A DNA stretch of 64,000 nucleotides, taken from the NCBI GenBank assembly GCA_947623455.1, contig OX392530.1, forward strand, positions 34,503,405 to 34,567,404. The letters run 5' to 3'. Positions within the stretch are counted from its first letter, which is position 1. Every line of letters begins with the position of its first letter. The notes below the pieces were generated by a model. That model did not search any database. It worked only from the letters and a program-made list of their open reading frames with translations, and was not told the DNA's origin. Made by a program: the position numbers and the translations under genes. This DNA comes from Mimachlamys varia. Taxonomy: Eukaryota; Mollusca; Bivalvia; Pectinida; Pectinidae. Shown here piece by piece: positions 49,401-59,104 of the stretch.

Positions 49401-52400
49401 TTCCTCTTCGGGTAAGATTTCGTCTATTCAGAGAAATAAAATTGTAGTATTTGATCCGTTTAACATGTAATTTGTACTTTAAATAATAACGAAAGTACAA
49501 GCAGATAATGGCAATATTTCAGGGCGAATTGCCCCTTAATCAGCTCATGGATTTTAAATTTTACATATTATAACATTTAAAAGAGATAGACAGTCAATAA
49601 ACGACGAAAATGAAGAAGAAATATGTCAACAACGGGATGGGTCTGCCATCAAATACACAGTTCTGCTTCCACATGTTTTTAGAAGTTTTGGATTATAACC
49701 TTTTGGTCCTTAGCATCACTTGAGAGTCCTAGGAAGAGTTTAATTCCTTTTTTTCGGCATACTTTAGCTATTACTAAATTAAAAAGGTGCAGCACATGTG
49801 TGTGTTGGTCATCTTGCATATCCCATCGGTTAGTTTTTAACATACAAATTGATGCATTCACCTTAAAAACATATACCTTCGTACCTCTTAATGTAGAGAC
49901 ATTATTATCATACAATGTACGTCGTGTTATATGATATATTATAACGTCAGAAGTGAAGACAATATGCTTCGTTGAAGATCATTAAAATAACGAAATTCCT
50001 ACTGCTGAAAAAAATATATGAATGTATATGTAAAACATGTATGCATTGTTATACGTACATGAAATTAAATATCATAAATCTCTATTCCAGAGGAAGAAAA
50101 TCGTATTTAAACAGCAATTTATTGAGTACTGCATTTGCTCTATTACTGTTTTTCTATTGAAACTGGAACAATGATTGAAACTGAAAATATTCCGAGCATT
50201 TATTCTGAACTCTACCCTTGCTAAACTCTGTATTTGATTAACACATTTTTTTTATTTATATCAGATCTTCTATGCATACCATATTTAATTTTCTATAAAC
50301 TATACAATCGATAATAATATCGAGAATACCTTAACCTTCGACTGCTGACAAACAAACTAACACCATACGGATTTGAGAGATGCAGGTTGATCAGAACAAT
50401 TGGCAAGTTTTATGGTTGCCATCTTTGTCTCATTGAGACATATTCTGTGTCTTTAAGTGATATGAAGATTGACGTTTTTGAGTATGCTTATTAGTGTGTT
50501 TACTTGTTGTGATTGACAATGATACTCGGTTCTCATTTTGAGAACTTGATGTTTACTTGGGTCTGACAAAGATTTACATGGCGGGTGTCGTCGATGAAGC
50601 AGAAGCAGCTTACTCTTCCTGAACACGTGGTCTTATTCTCTTGTACTTTAAACAAGGGTCTCCATGTTAATCTGTCCTTTGTTCATATTTTGCCGTTGGT
50701 TTAATCGATTTTGGTTCGGATTTGATTTTGTTGAAGAACAGGTGTTGACCCATTGAAAAGGAGCATTCCACACTTACATACATGTTTGTGGTTTTACAGT
50801 ATATGCTAACCATAATCAATGACAACTTACGCAGTCCGGTATCTTTCTTGAAGTGCCTCGTGCTTTGTTTGTATTTAGAATGGCTTTCACTTCCAGATTG
50901 TCGTCGTCTGTGAAAAAAAAAAATCAACAATTTAATTTTGCAGCATACAAAATGTTGTTGAATGTTTCCAATTAAAAAAAAATAACAATTTGTTGCAACA
51001 GTTAACGATATTTACATTTTTGAAGTTGGCAGGAATACCTTTTTATTTACTTTAGAACAAGTTCACAAGTCAATAAAACAATTTCTGTCATTCGCCCTGT
51101 AGAAAAATATCTGGTAGAGCTTCTAATGAAGCTTCTTTCAAATAACAATATTGCTTAATGTTATGTAAACTTACCTTTTCAGGAGAATAACGATAACAAT
51201 GGCTACCACGGCGACCAAACAAGCCCCGATTACTCCTCCTACTATGCCCCCAGCACCACTTCCGGTGTCGTCTTTATCCGGATCCGGTATTGGATGAGCT
51301 ATGACGCATAAGCATGTGTACAATTGTTGGGTTGTTCTTCATTATATTTAGCTTTTATAGACATGTATCTATGCATTATAAGATCTTGATATATATGTAT
51401 GTGGATGTGAATTTTATAAACAAGCAACCTACAATATACCTGGTTATATATTTCGTGAACAATCAACCACAAGTATATATATGTCATGAGCACAGTAATC
51501 CACCTGCTAATAATTTAAATAACATACATAATTTACGTTACATAGTACATTATAATGAATTAAAAAAATAATTAACTAAGAATTATATTAACAATCTAAC
51601 TGATTATGTGTTTGATGAGCAATACTTCCGGCTACGTATTTCACGAACACACTACATGTACCTGAATGACACGAACTGCCATAGTAACCGTCCATACATC
51701 CCGTTTTACATTCTCCATTTACGTGATGGCACTCCGTCATGTTGAAACACTGCCCACACGTAAAGTTACAATCTTCGCCATATGATGAGTTTCGGCATGC
51801 TGTGTTAAATATCAATAGAATACCATTAACAGTTTTAAATCATATTCCTGCTTATGTAACTGTTTTTCAAATATGCAGAAATGCATTTGCAAATATCAAC
51901 AGTTTTAAGCACAAGTTATGGCTAGAAGACAATTGTTATTTTCTATTTAGAGTGGTTCTGGTTACGTTTTGCACATTGCGAATAGTGTTATACAATTCAA
52001 TACCAGGCTTTGTTTATATCTAATTAATGTAACTACACAAACAAACATACCGAATAGGAGATTGGACAATGACAATTGAGAGACAAACAGATATATCATC
52101 ACAATGGAGGAGTAGGGGAGTAATGACAACGTATTCAAACAAAATTCGTGCAGCCATACCACGTTTGTTAGGTATCTAAATCCCAAAGGCAATGTGTACT
52201 TCCTGAAGCAAACCAAAGCATGTAAACCGAATTTCAAATTACATGTATTTCAAATGAAACTTATATTTTGTTTTGTTAATTGGTAGAAATATAAGAAAAA
52301 AATGATTTACAGGAGGTGGAATTAACGATAAAATAAGAATGAAATTGCAATCCTGAAACTCTTGGCAAAATTTTTTTTTTCGCTCGTTCCGGGCACTATT

Positions 52401-55400
52401 TCACGTCATTTTTGTCACATTGTACATATCACCTGCATGTTAAGGTTAACTTTGTCATTTTCACTAAGGGATGGGAGAAACATATCACGATAATCTAATA
52501 GAGAGATACCTACGTTCACTACATGTGTCCCCAATCCAGCCTGGCAGACACCCGGGTGTGGAGCAGATCCCTGTCACATGATTACATCCACCATTCTCAC
52601 AATGACATTGCTTTGTGCAGTTATCCCCGAAATGGCCTGCTCTGCATTCTGATGAAATAAATGTAAGCGTGTTGCATGTGTGGTATCATTTTAATTCCAA
52701 TAAAACCTGTTTGTTTAATACAATTACGAGACTATCTCTTAATCAAAATAAGCATCTTTATAAACAGATATGATGACTCTGGAATAGCTTATGTAGACGG
52801 TTTTTGGTTATTGGTTGCTTGTTTTTTGTCATTGAAAAGGTTTCGTTGTACACTGTTACTGTTAACATACAAAATGTAAACATGGATACTGATATCATAG
52901 TTTCATTGAAATTGTTTCGTTTATTAAATAGTAAATATATTACGACTACCCACTGATTCATAGAAACATTAGAATTATAATTTCGAAAATCTATCATGAC
53001 CTCTCAGAAGCCTGCACATTGATGTTTAAGTTAGCATTGGGTTTGCTGGTGTTTTAAAAGTATTTGATAGTTATTCTTACTTGTACTGCACGAGCTTCCA
53101 ATATATCCAGCAATACAACCATCTGATGAAATGCAGATCCCATTAAAACGGTTACATCCGGGTGTCTTACAATGGCAAGTGGAGAGACAGTCTTCTCCAA
53201 ACAGGTTTTCGGGGCATTCTGTATGGAAGTATTTTATAATTGCAAATATTGAGGACTTTTTTTAGCATGAGGTAAAGCAAAGAAAAGAGACTACATGATA
53301 TAAAAAGGAAATCTTTCATGAACGTCAATGTAAAATGGAATTTAATAGACGAGGTCAATAATTTTATTTTAACTAATAAGACAATCATAAAACATCATAA
53401 ATAGTCATTTATTGAAGACGTTACAGTATCTTTATGAAACGTGTTAATACTATAATTTAAAAAAAAAAACCATATATATATATATAACTTGGCTGTATGA
53501 CATGACTGAACGAGTCAATTAGATGTGATCAATACAGTGTAGACGATTTTTTTTAAATGAGGAAGTTCATATCAATAAAAGGCAACAAGGAATTATTTGG
53601 TTTGATCTGTATTTACGTGTTGAGCATGACGTTCCCATCCATCCAGATATACATCCAGGTGTCGCGCATGTCCCATTGACATGATTACATTTAACTCCTC
53701 TGCATCTGCATTGTGATGAGCAATTCTTTCCAAAAAACGGAGCAACACATGCTAGAGAAAAAAATATACAATAAACAAAAACGTTTTGAATCGTTATTAG
53801 TGATTTATTGAAAAAACCAACATAAGTGAATATTTGTAATTAAGATGGGATCAGATTATTTTAGTTATAAAAATTGTAAAATATAGTTATGATAGTTCAG
53901 ATTTATTTTTAATGGCTCATATTTACCTTGACTACAGGAAGAACCATTCCAGCCATCTAAACATCCCGCATTCGTGTTTGAACAGGTACCAGTTGCTTTA
54001 TCACATCCGGGTACAGCGCAGTGACATGGAGTGTTACACCCCACACCGAACATTCCGTCAGAACACGCTGATACATAGAACATAGCAGTAGTTAAGAAAA
54101 CACATGATTTTCAGATGTCGTTTTCATTCCCAAGTGATGTATATTCTATGAATGACGATTAGAGTCGGTATGCGTGAAACACAAGCATGATTGTGTTTTA
54201 TTACTCGCTAAAATCATTCAACATGGCTAACAAGTCAATGTTAACATGTCTTCATTTAAAATCGTGCACTATAAGCTTTATCAGTTAATGTTGTTGCTAC
54301 AAAATGTACCATAATTAATTTATGTTTCATGCTTGTAGACATTCAGATTCTTAGGGAATTAACAATATGCTCCGCAATACCTTAACCGTTCGTGGGTATT
54401 TTGCAGCAACATATAAAACGACTGTTTGCAGGAAAAATGATATTAGATTAATCTATTTTACAAGTATGGAAAAACTATTAGATATCTGCATTATAATTTT
54501 AACCCTGATGCGGCAGAAAAAAGATGACAGTGTGCAATCATAAAGAACAAAAACCAAATCAACTATACAATATACTACTGTCACATTAGAATATGAAGTA
54601 TCTCATCCAAAGGTTTCCAATGCGACAATAAAGAACATATAGATAATTTAACTTCTATGATTCGTTTCAGTTCTAGAAAAACAAATCAGAGAATAGCAAA
54701 GCGTAAACAAAACCATAATCCAAACTCAAAATCAATTAAACTAGAGGCAAAATAGGAACAAAGGAAAGATTTACATGAAGACTCTTGTAAAGGTACAAGA
54801 GAATAAGACTAGGTATTCCGTAGAGTAAGCGTCTTCTGCTTCATCGACGACACCCGCCATGTAAATCTTGGTCACATCCAAGTAGGCATCAATCCTCAAA
54901 ATGAGAACTGAGTCATCATTGTCAATCACAACATGTAATCACACTAATAACAAACTAAAAAACGCCCATCTTCATATCACACAAAGATACAGAATATTTC
55001 TCGATGAGATCAAGATGGCAACCATAAACTAGCCCATAGTCTTCATCAACCTGCATCTCTCGAATCCCTGTGCCGTAAGTTTGTTCGTCAGCAGGTGACA
55101 TCTATCACGAAAATCTCGATATTCAGAGCAAGCCCTAGAATAACGAATCAAATACAACATGTAAACACTAAGGATGGAGCAGCAGGGATGTTATTATCAA
55201 GGAAGGGAAAGTTCACGATCGGAAAATCAAAATCGTCACGTTTATGATAAAGCTTATAAGTAGAATGGTCTTCCTATTTCTCTGACATTGTTTGTGCTAT
55301 ACTAACCTCTTAAAAGTGTATTGGATAATAATAATTTGACTAATTAATATTCTAGCAGGACCATTCTTAAAGCAAAAAAAAAAGAAACTGTATTAAATTT

Positions 55401-58400
55401 GTTTACTTACATATATTACATGACATCCCCATCCAGCCGGCCACACATCCGGGTACGTTACAATGGCCTGTTACTGAGTTACAACCAGGGGTAGAACAGT
55501 GACACGTAGATAAACAGTTTTCCCCAAATGTTGCGATGGAACAAACTGAAAGAAAGGAAACACAACAACTGATACATGGACGGACTTAAACTGAAGACTA
55601 TCCACTGACCTCAAACACAATGTATATAATTGCGGAGGTTGTTCACCGTAATAAGTTTAACGTGTAACCGCTTCATAAAGAACAACGTTGTGTCTTAAAA
55701 ATGGGGATCTATATAACGTAGTGGTTTGTTATAAAGCAGACAAAAACATTACTTTATATAAGTAAAACCGTACATACTATGTAATAATGTAATTGCAATG
55801 CACATGCTCTTTTTTCTGAAATTCATTTGGACATGTGAACATTATATTTTCATATTTATATGGTTCGTAGAATACTGACTCTGAGTTTAGTTATGACTTT
55901 TAATCAAAATGATGATATCAAATGATCTATAAAATATAATGAAAACACCCACTTACCGCTGACATAGAATGCTCCTTTAATTGTACATTGTCTTTCATGT
56001 GTGGTGTATTCTATATTTATTTTCCGGTGAAAACAATCTGGATACATCATATATTGATAAAGATGTCGATGATAAATGCAGTTTAATTGTGATTTCATCG
56101 AGGAAAGAATTAAATGATACAATACTACTGTTACAAAAGCCGTGACCAACCTTCATTACAGCTATTCCCATGGTAACCAGCCTGGCACCCTGTCATGTTA
56201 CAAACTCCGGTCACTCTGTTACATCCGGGCGTCTTACAACGACATTCCTCAACGCAGTTCTCTCCAAAAGTAACATATGAACAAGCTGAAATTTTAATAT
56301 ATGCAAAACACAATAACACATGTCTGACCCATTACTAAAGGTATATAGACTGTTTGTGCTTTTTCCATCGACCGATTATGCCTCAAGCATAAATCTTGTA
56401 TTATATTTAATAAAGACGATGATGACGATTAAAGATTTTTTTTAATATTGCAGAGTCCAAAGAGGTCAGGATAATTCTGATTATTCCTAGTATTCCATGA
56501 AAACATCTTAACAGAAAGGAAAATAATATACCTTTACAGAGGAAGAAAAGATGTCAAAATGTTTGGCTTAATAGTATGAAACCTTTCACTCTTTACGGCC
56601 ATTTTAGAGATAACCTTTGATAACATCTACAAATTACAGGTCAGCACAAGATTTGTTTTGTTTTATTTCCAGTGAATCATATTCTATGAATAAGGATATG
56701 AATCTGTATACATTAAACACGATGATGAAATATGTCTCGTTACTCGCTCCAATAATTTTAAATGACTTACAAAACAATGTTAATATTTGTAAATTTACAA
56801 TCTTTAGCGATAAGCATTATTGATAATATTTTAACGCAACAAGATATTTAGCTCTGTACTTTACAATAAAGTAATATAAATCTACAGTCATAACTTAACC
56901 TTTAATTGGAGCAATCTTAATATATCTTTTTAGCAGAAGAAAATAATATTATATTTCACCTATTTTACATGTACGACAAAACTATTAAATATCTGCATTT
57001 GTGATTCAACCCTGATTCGAGAGAAACGATATGACAGTGGCGGAACATTTTCATTTAGAGATTTCCCGTTAACCATTATAACCGATCGAAATATCATGAC
57101 TTAATGACAAGGTAAGGTAACCTCCAAACACAGTTTCTTACATTGTAGTATAGCATGTACCTTAATAGGTGTTCATTTATATAGAACTGAAAAGAGGTCA
57201 TAAGAAAATGCCAGAGTCACCTTAGAGCTACGATGAAAAGTTAAAATCTGTCATCAAAACGTTTCATATACGTCTCGGTGGAAAAAAAAAAACAAATATA
57301 TAATTTAACTACTATTATTCATTTTAGTTTTAAAGTTGTCTTCCTATCCCCCTGACATGGTTTGTGTTACACTTGTCATGTGAAAGCTTATTGAATAATC
57401 ATTATTTGACTAATTAACACTTAAGCAGGACCTTCCATAGAACAAATAAAAAAGAAACTGTATTGACTTTGTTAACTTACGTATATTACATGACTCCCCC
57501 ATCCAGCCGGCCGTACATCCGGGTACGTTACACTGTCCTGTTACTGAGTCACAACCAGGGGTAGAACAGTGACACGTAAGGGAACAATCTTCGCCAAATG
57601 TTGCGATCGAACAAACTATAAGTTAGGAAACACATTTACTAATAAATACTTAACAAATGACTATCCATTGGTCTAATATTATACAATGTAAAGTAACTAT
57701 GAACGGTTGTTCACATAAAACAGGTAAACATTAAACATTTCCAAAAGGCCCAACTGTGTGCCTACTGCGCTATAAAGAAAAAAATCTTTATAAAGTATAA
57801 AACATCTGTAGTGTTTTTTAAAGGCAAGTAAATACATTAATCTATTTAAATAATACCATACAAGTTTTTTTTCTGCAATTCAGTCCGATGTGGAAACATT
57901 GAATATATTGTTCTTGGACAGCAATAATCAGAAATTAAAAATAAAAACTATTCTATAAAAATGAATTAAACATACACTTGGAATGTTCCTTCAACTGTAC
58001 GATATTTACATTTTGCATGATTGGCTTCCATTAACTCAGTGTAAATCTGGACTGTTTTCACAGACTATAGATGTAGTCAAGACCACCGGACAATAATATG
58101 GCGTCTTTTTAGTGCTATATTGAACTACGTTACGTCAACGCTTCACACGTCGCCTCAAATAACATGTTTTATAGTTTAACGTTAAGAATTTTGGTGATTG
58201 TAATTTTCAAATTAATTCTTCCGGTATGTTAACATACACGAACAAAAACTGACGAAAATGACAAGATAACGTCGGAAACAATCTTTGAAATGTAAATGTA
58301 ACCATTGAAAGTATTTCATATTGTATATATTGTCAATAGGAATGCAATCCGGCTTTCAGAGAAATATCCATGACGTCCTTTTTAATGGTTAATTATTCTT

Positions 58401-58688
58401 CATGAAGTGCATTCAAGCTTGATTTCCAGCAATACATTTCAGGATGGATCATATATTGATAAACATTTTGATGATTAATATCTTTGCATAGTAATTTTAC
58501 GTGAAGAAATAAATGAATAAAACAGTACTGCTGCTACAAGAGCCGTGACCGACCTTGACTACAGCTATCCCCATGGTAACCAGCCCAGCATCCTGGTGTG
58601 TCACAGAGTCCCGTCACTTCGTTACATCCGGGCGTCTTACAACGACATTCCTCAACACAGTTCTCTCCAAATGTAACAGATGTACAAG
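40299..58688 (-). CDS. RPTP-3: receptor tyrosine phosphatase with EGF-like cassettes (5' part outside window)
   Basis: Gene span from the stop codon to the first exon inside the window; exons are listed separately. It contains EGF cassettes 2-10, the transmembrane helix, a complete D1 with [19 protein letters not shown] and Q-loop residues, and a degenerate D2 (VVTC in place of VVHC). All exon phases agree and every exon read is open, so this copy looks functional as far as it is visible. Exon 4 and everything upstream are beyond 64000 or within the 67-bp array. Most likely a transmembrane tyrosine phosphatase. Confidence 0.9.
40566..40701 (-). CDS. RPTP-3 exon 30: PTP D2
   Basis: 136 nt, phase 2 to 0; [13 protein letters not shown] conserved with RPTP-2. 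Confidence 0.9.
41150..41307 (-). CDS. RPTP-3 exon 29: PTP D2, degenerate active site
   Basis: 158 nt, phase 0 to 2; NWTKDSAIP and PIVVTC, donor GTACGT. Confidence 0.88.
41635..41757 (-). CDS. RPTP-3 exon 28: PTP D2
   Basis: 123 nt, phase 0-0; TPWWPE then [19 protein letters not shown]. Confidence 0.87.
42294..42425 (-). CDS. RPTP-3 exon 27: PTP D2 core
   Basis: 132 nt, phase 0-0; [15 protein letters not shown] conserved; same unusual GTTGGT donor. Confidence 0.9.
42932..43005 (-). CDS. RPTP-3 exon 26: PTP D2
   Basis: 74 nt, phase 1 to 0; [20 protein letters not shown]. Confidence 0.87.
43791..43893 (-). CDS. RPTP-3 exon 25: start of PTP D2
   Basis: 103 nt, phase 0 to 1; [15 protein letters not shown]. 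Confidence 0.87.
44074..44220 (-). CDS. RPTP-3 exon 24: end of D1 and linker
   Basis: 147 nt, phase 0-0; [15 protein letters not shown] then linker with SDVYEVPVN. Confidence 0.87.
44420..44555 (-). CDS. RPTP-3 exon 23: PTP D1 P-loop
   Basis: 136 nt, phase 2 to 0; [20 protein letters not shown] completes the signature begun in exon 22. Confidence 0.92.
44575..44945. repeat. Imperfect tandem repeat, gatgatatgattt...aaatatgacacatattta
   Basis: Several divergent units of roughly 40-70 bp in the intron between exons 22 and 23. RPTP-2 retains only a short piece (about 10160-10225), at the edge of its exon-22 deletion. Confidence 0.7.
45157..45302 (-). CDS. RPTP-3 exon 22: PTP D1 WPD loop and catalytic HC
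   Basis: 146 nt, phase 0 to 2. The acceptor AACACAG precedes AAAAAC. Encodes [20 protein letters not shown] then GEGPLVVHC, holding the general-acid aspartate and the nucleophilic cysteine. It has no counterpart in RPTP-2. Confidence 0.95.
45956..46461. mobile_element. Inverted-end element with cctactgaactttat termini
   Basis: The left end cctactgaactttattttct...(45956 on) is mirrored by ataaagttcagtagg ending at 46459 with mismatches. The same end recurs in direct orientation at 46513, forming the palindrome listed next. The element is absent from RPTP-2 at this intron position. No coding capacity recognised. Confidence 0.5.
46408..46564. repeat. Large palindrome, 61-bp arms
   Basis: Arms 46408-46468 and 46504-46564 are inverted complements with one mismatch. 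The 35-nt loop holds a further hairpin ggaacg-cttcg-cgttcc. It lies about 40 nt from the donor side of exon 21. Confidence 0.93.
46605..46733 (-). CDS. RPTP-3 exon 21: PTP D1
   Basis: 129 nt, phase 0-0; [19 protein letters not shown]. Confidence 0.92.
47048..47145 (-). CDS. RPTP-3 exon 20: PTP D1 core
   Basis: 98 nt, phase 1 to 0; [19 protein letters not shown]. Has the F-W pair where RPTP-2 has Y-W. Donor GTATGA. Confidence 0.9.
47446..47482 (-). CDS. RPTP-3 exon 19: PTP D1 microexon
   Basis: 37 nt, phase 0 to 1; [12 protein letters not shown](G), same as RPTP-2. Confidence 0.87.
47829..47908 (-). CDS. RPTP-3 exon 18: PTP D1
   Basis: 80 nt, phase 1 to 0; (Y)[20 protein letters not shown]. 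Confidence 0.93.
48150..48525 (-). repeat. Dispersed repeat copy (reverse orientation)
   Basis: Closely matches 54670-55045 in the same orientation and 50390-50740 in the opposite one. Shares aatcagagaatac, gtcttctgcttcatcgacga, cacccgccatgtaaat and cacaaagatacagaatattt. Intronic, absent from RPTP-2 at this place. Confidence 0.82.
48741..48828 (-). CDS. RPTP-3 exon 17: PTP D1
   Basis: 88 nt, phase 0 to 1; [20 protein letters not shown] then FTTTFP. Confidence 0.9.
49194..49423 (-). CDS. RPTP-3 exon 16: juxtamembrane and start of D1
   Basis: 230 nt, phase 1 to 0; [18 protein letters not shown] and [11 protein letters not shown]. Five codons shorter than in RPTP-2. Confidence 0.87.
50390..50740 (+). 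repeat. Dispersed repeat copy
   Basis: Contains ggttgccatctttgtctcat, ttctcattttgagaac, ttacatggcgggtgtcgtcg and atgaagcagaagcagctt, the reverse complement of the 48150 and 54670 copies. Confidence 0.78.
50831..50907 (-). CDS. RPTP-3 exon 15: cytoplasmic juxtamembrane
   Basis: 77 nt, phase 2 to 1; [19 protein letters not shown]. Confidence 0.82.
51175..51298 (-). CDS. RPTP-3 exon 14: transmembrane helix
   Basis: 124 nt, phase 1 to 2; [20 protein letters not shown] then VILLKR. Confidence 0.93.
51662..51799 (-). CDS. RPTP-3 exon 13: EGF-like cassette 10
   Basis: 138 nt, phase 1-1; [20 protein letters not shown] keeps the cysteine lost in RPTP-2. Confidence 0.92.
52514..52648 (-). CDS. RPTP-3 exon 12: EGF-like cassette 9
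   Basis: 135 nt, phase 1-1; [20 protein letters not shown]. Confidence 0.92.
53081..53218 (-). CDS. RPTP-3 exon 11: EGF-like cassette 8
   Basis: 138 nt, phase 1-1; [20 protein letters not shown]. Confidence 0.92.
53617..53751 (-). CDS. RPTP-3 exon 10: EGF-like cassette 7
   Basis: 135 nt, phase 1-1; [20 protein letters not shown] then [13 protein letters not shown]. Confidence 0.92.
53927..54067 (-). CDS. RPTP-3 exon 9: EGF-like cassette 6
   Basis: 141 nt, phase 1-1; [20 protein letters not shown]. Confidence 0.92.
54670..55140 (-). repeat. Dispersed repeat copy, longest
   Basis: Same family as 48150-48525. It extends further right, including gtaagtttgttcgtcagcag and tctatcacgaaaatctcgat. 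Not present in the matching RPTP-2 intron. Confidence 0.8.
55411..55545 (-). CDS. RPTP-3 exon 8: EGF-like cassette 5
   Basis: 135 nt, phase 1-1; [20 protein letters not shown] then [12 protein letters not shown]. Confidence 0.92.
56151..56285 (-). CDS. RPTP-3 exon 7: EGF-like cassette 4
   Basis: 135 nt, phase 1-1; [20 protein letters not shown] then [12 protein letters not shown]. Confidence 0.92.
57481..57615 (-). CDS. RPTP-3 exon 6: EGF-like cassette 3
   Basis: 135 nt, phase 1-1; [20 protein letters not shown] then [12 protein letters not shown]. Confidence 0.92.
58554..58688 (-). CDS. RPTP-3 exon 5: EGF-like cassette 2
   Basis: 135 nt, phase 1-1; [20 protein letters not shown] then [14 protein letters not shown]. 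All cysteines present, unlike RPTP-2. Confidence 0.92.
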
Positions 58689-58809
58689 CTGAAATTGGAA
58701 TATATTTAATATCGTGATTATTATGAAGTCGTAAAAATAAACAGTCTGAAGAGCTCCCGCTGAAGTAGTCAAAGTGCTAATAATGTGTTCTTGTTATTTT
58801 TGGCAATTA

Positions 58810-58811
<2 letters not shown>

Positions 58812-58842
<31 letters not shown>
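58812..58842. repeat. (CA)/(TA)n microsatellite
   Basis: cacacacatatata... run directly left of the possible pogo-like end. Confidence 0.9.
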
Positions 58843-58965
58843 CAGTCGGACCTTGTTATCTGGAACTCGAAGACCCCGTTTCATTCGAAGTATTTCGTCG
58901 GTCCAATCTTTACAATAACATTCAAACTCGCGTAACTCGAATAATCGGTTAACTCGAAGTTGCGA
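58843..58965. mobile_element. Possible pogo/Tigger-like transposon end
   Basis: Starts cagtcggaccttgttatctg right after TA and repeats aactcgaa-type words, as terminal regions of pogo-like elements do. No opposite end found; it runs into a fragment of the dispersed repeat at about 58965-59050 (cttccggaacacatggtctt). Confidence 0.35.
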
Positions 58966-59104
58966 GTGTCATCGATAAAGCTTACATCTTCCGGAACACA
59001 TGGTCTTATTCTCTTGTACTTTTGCAGCTAGGGGTTTAAATGTTAATAGATTTTTTATTTGCATTTTTTACCTATTTTAATTTATTTTGATATCGTTTTG
59101 TCGC

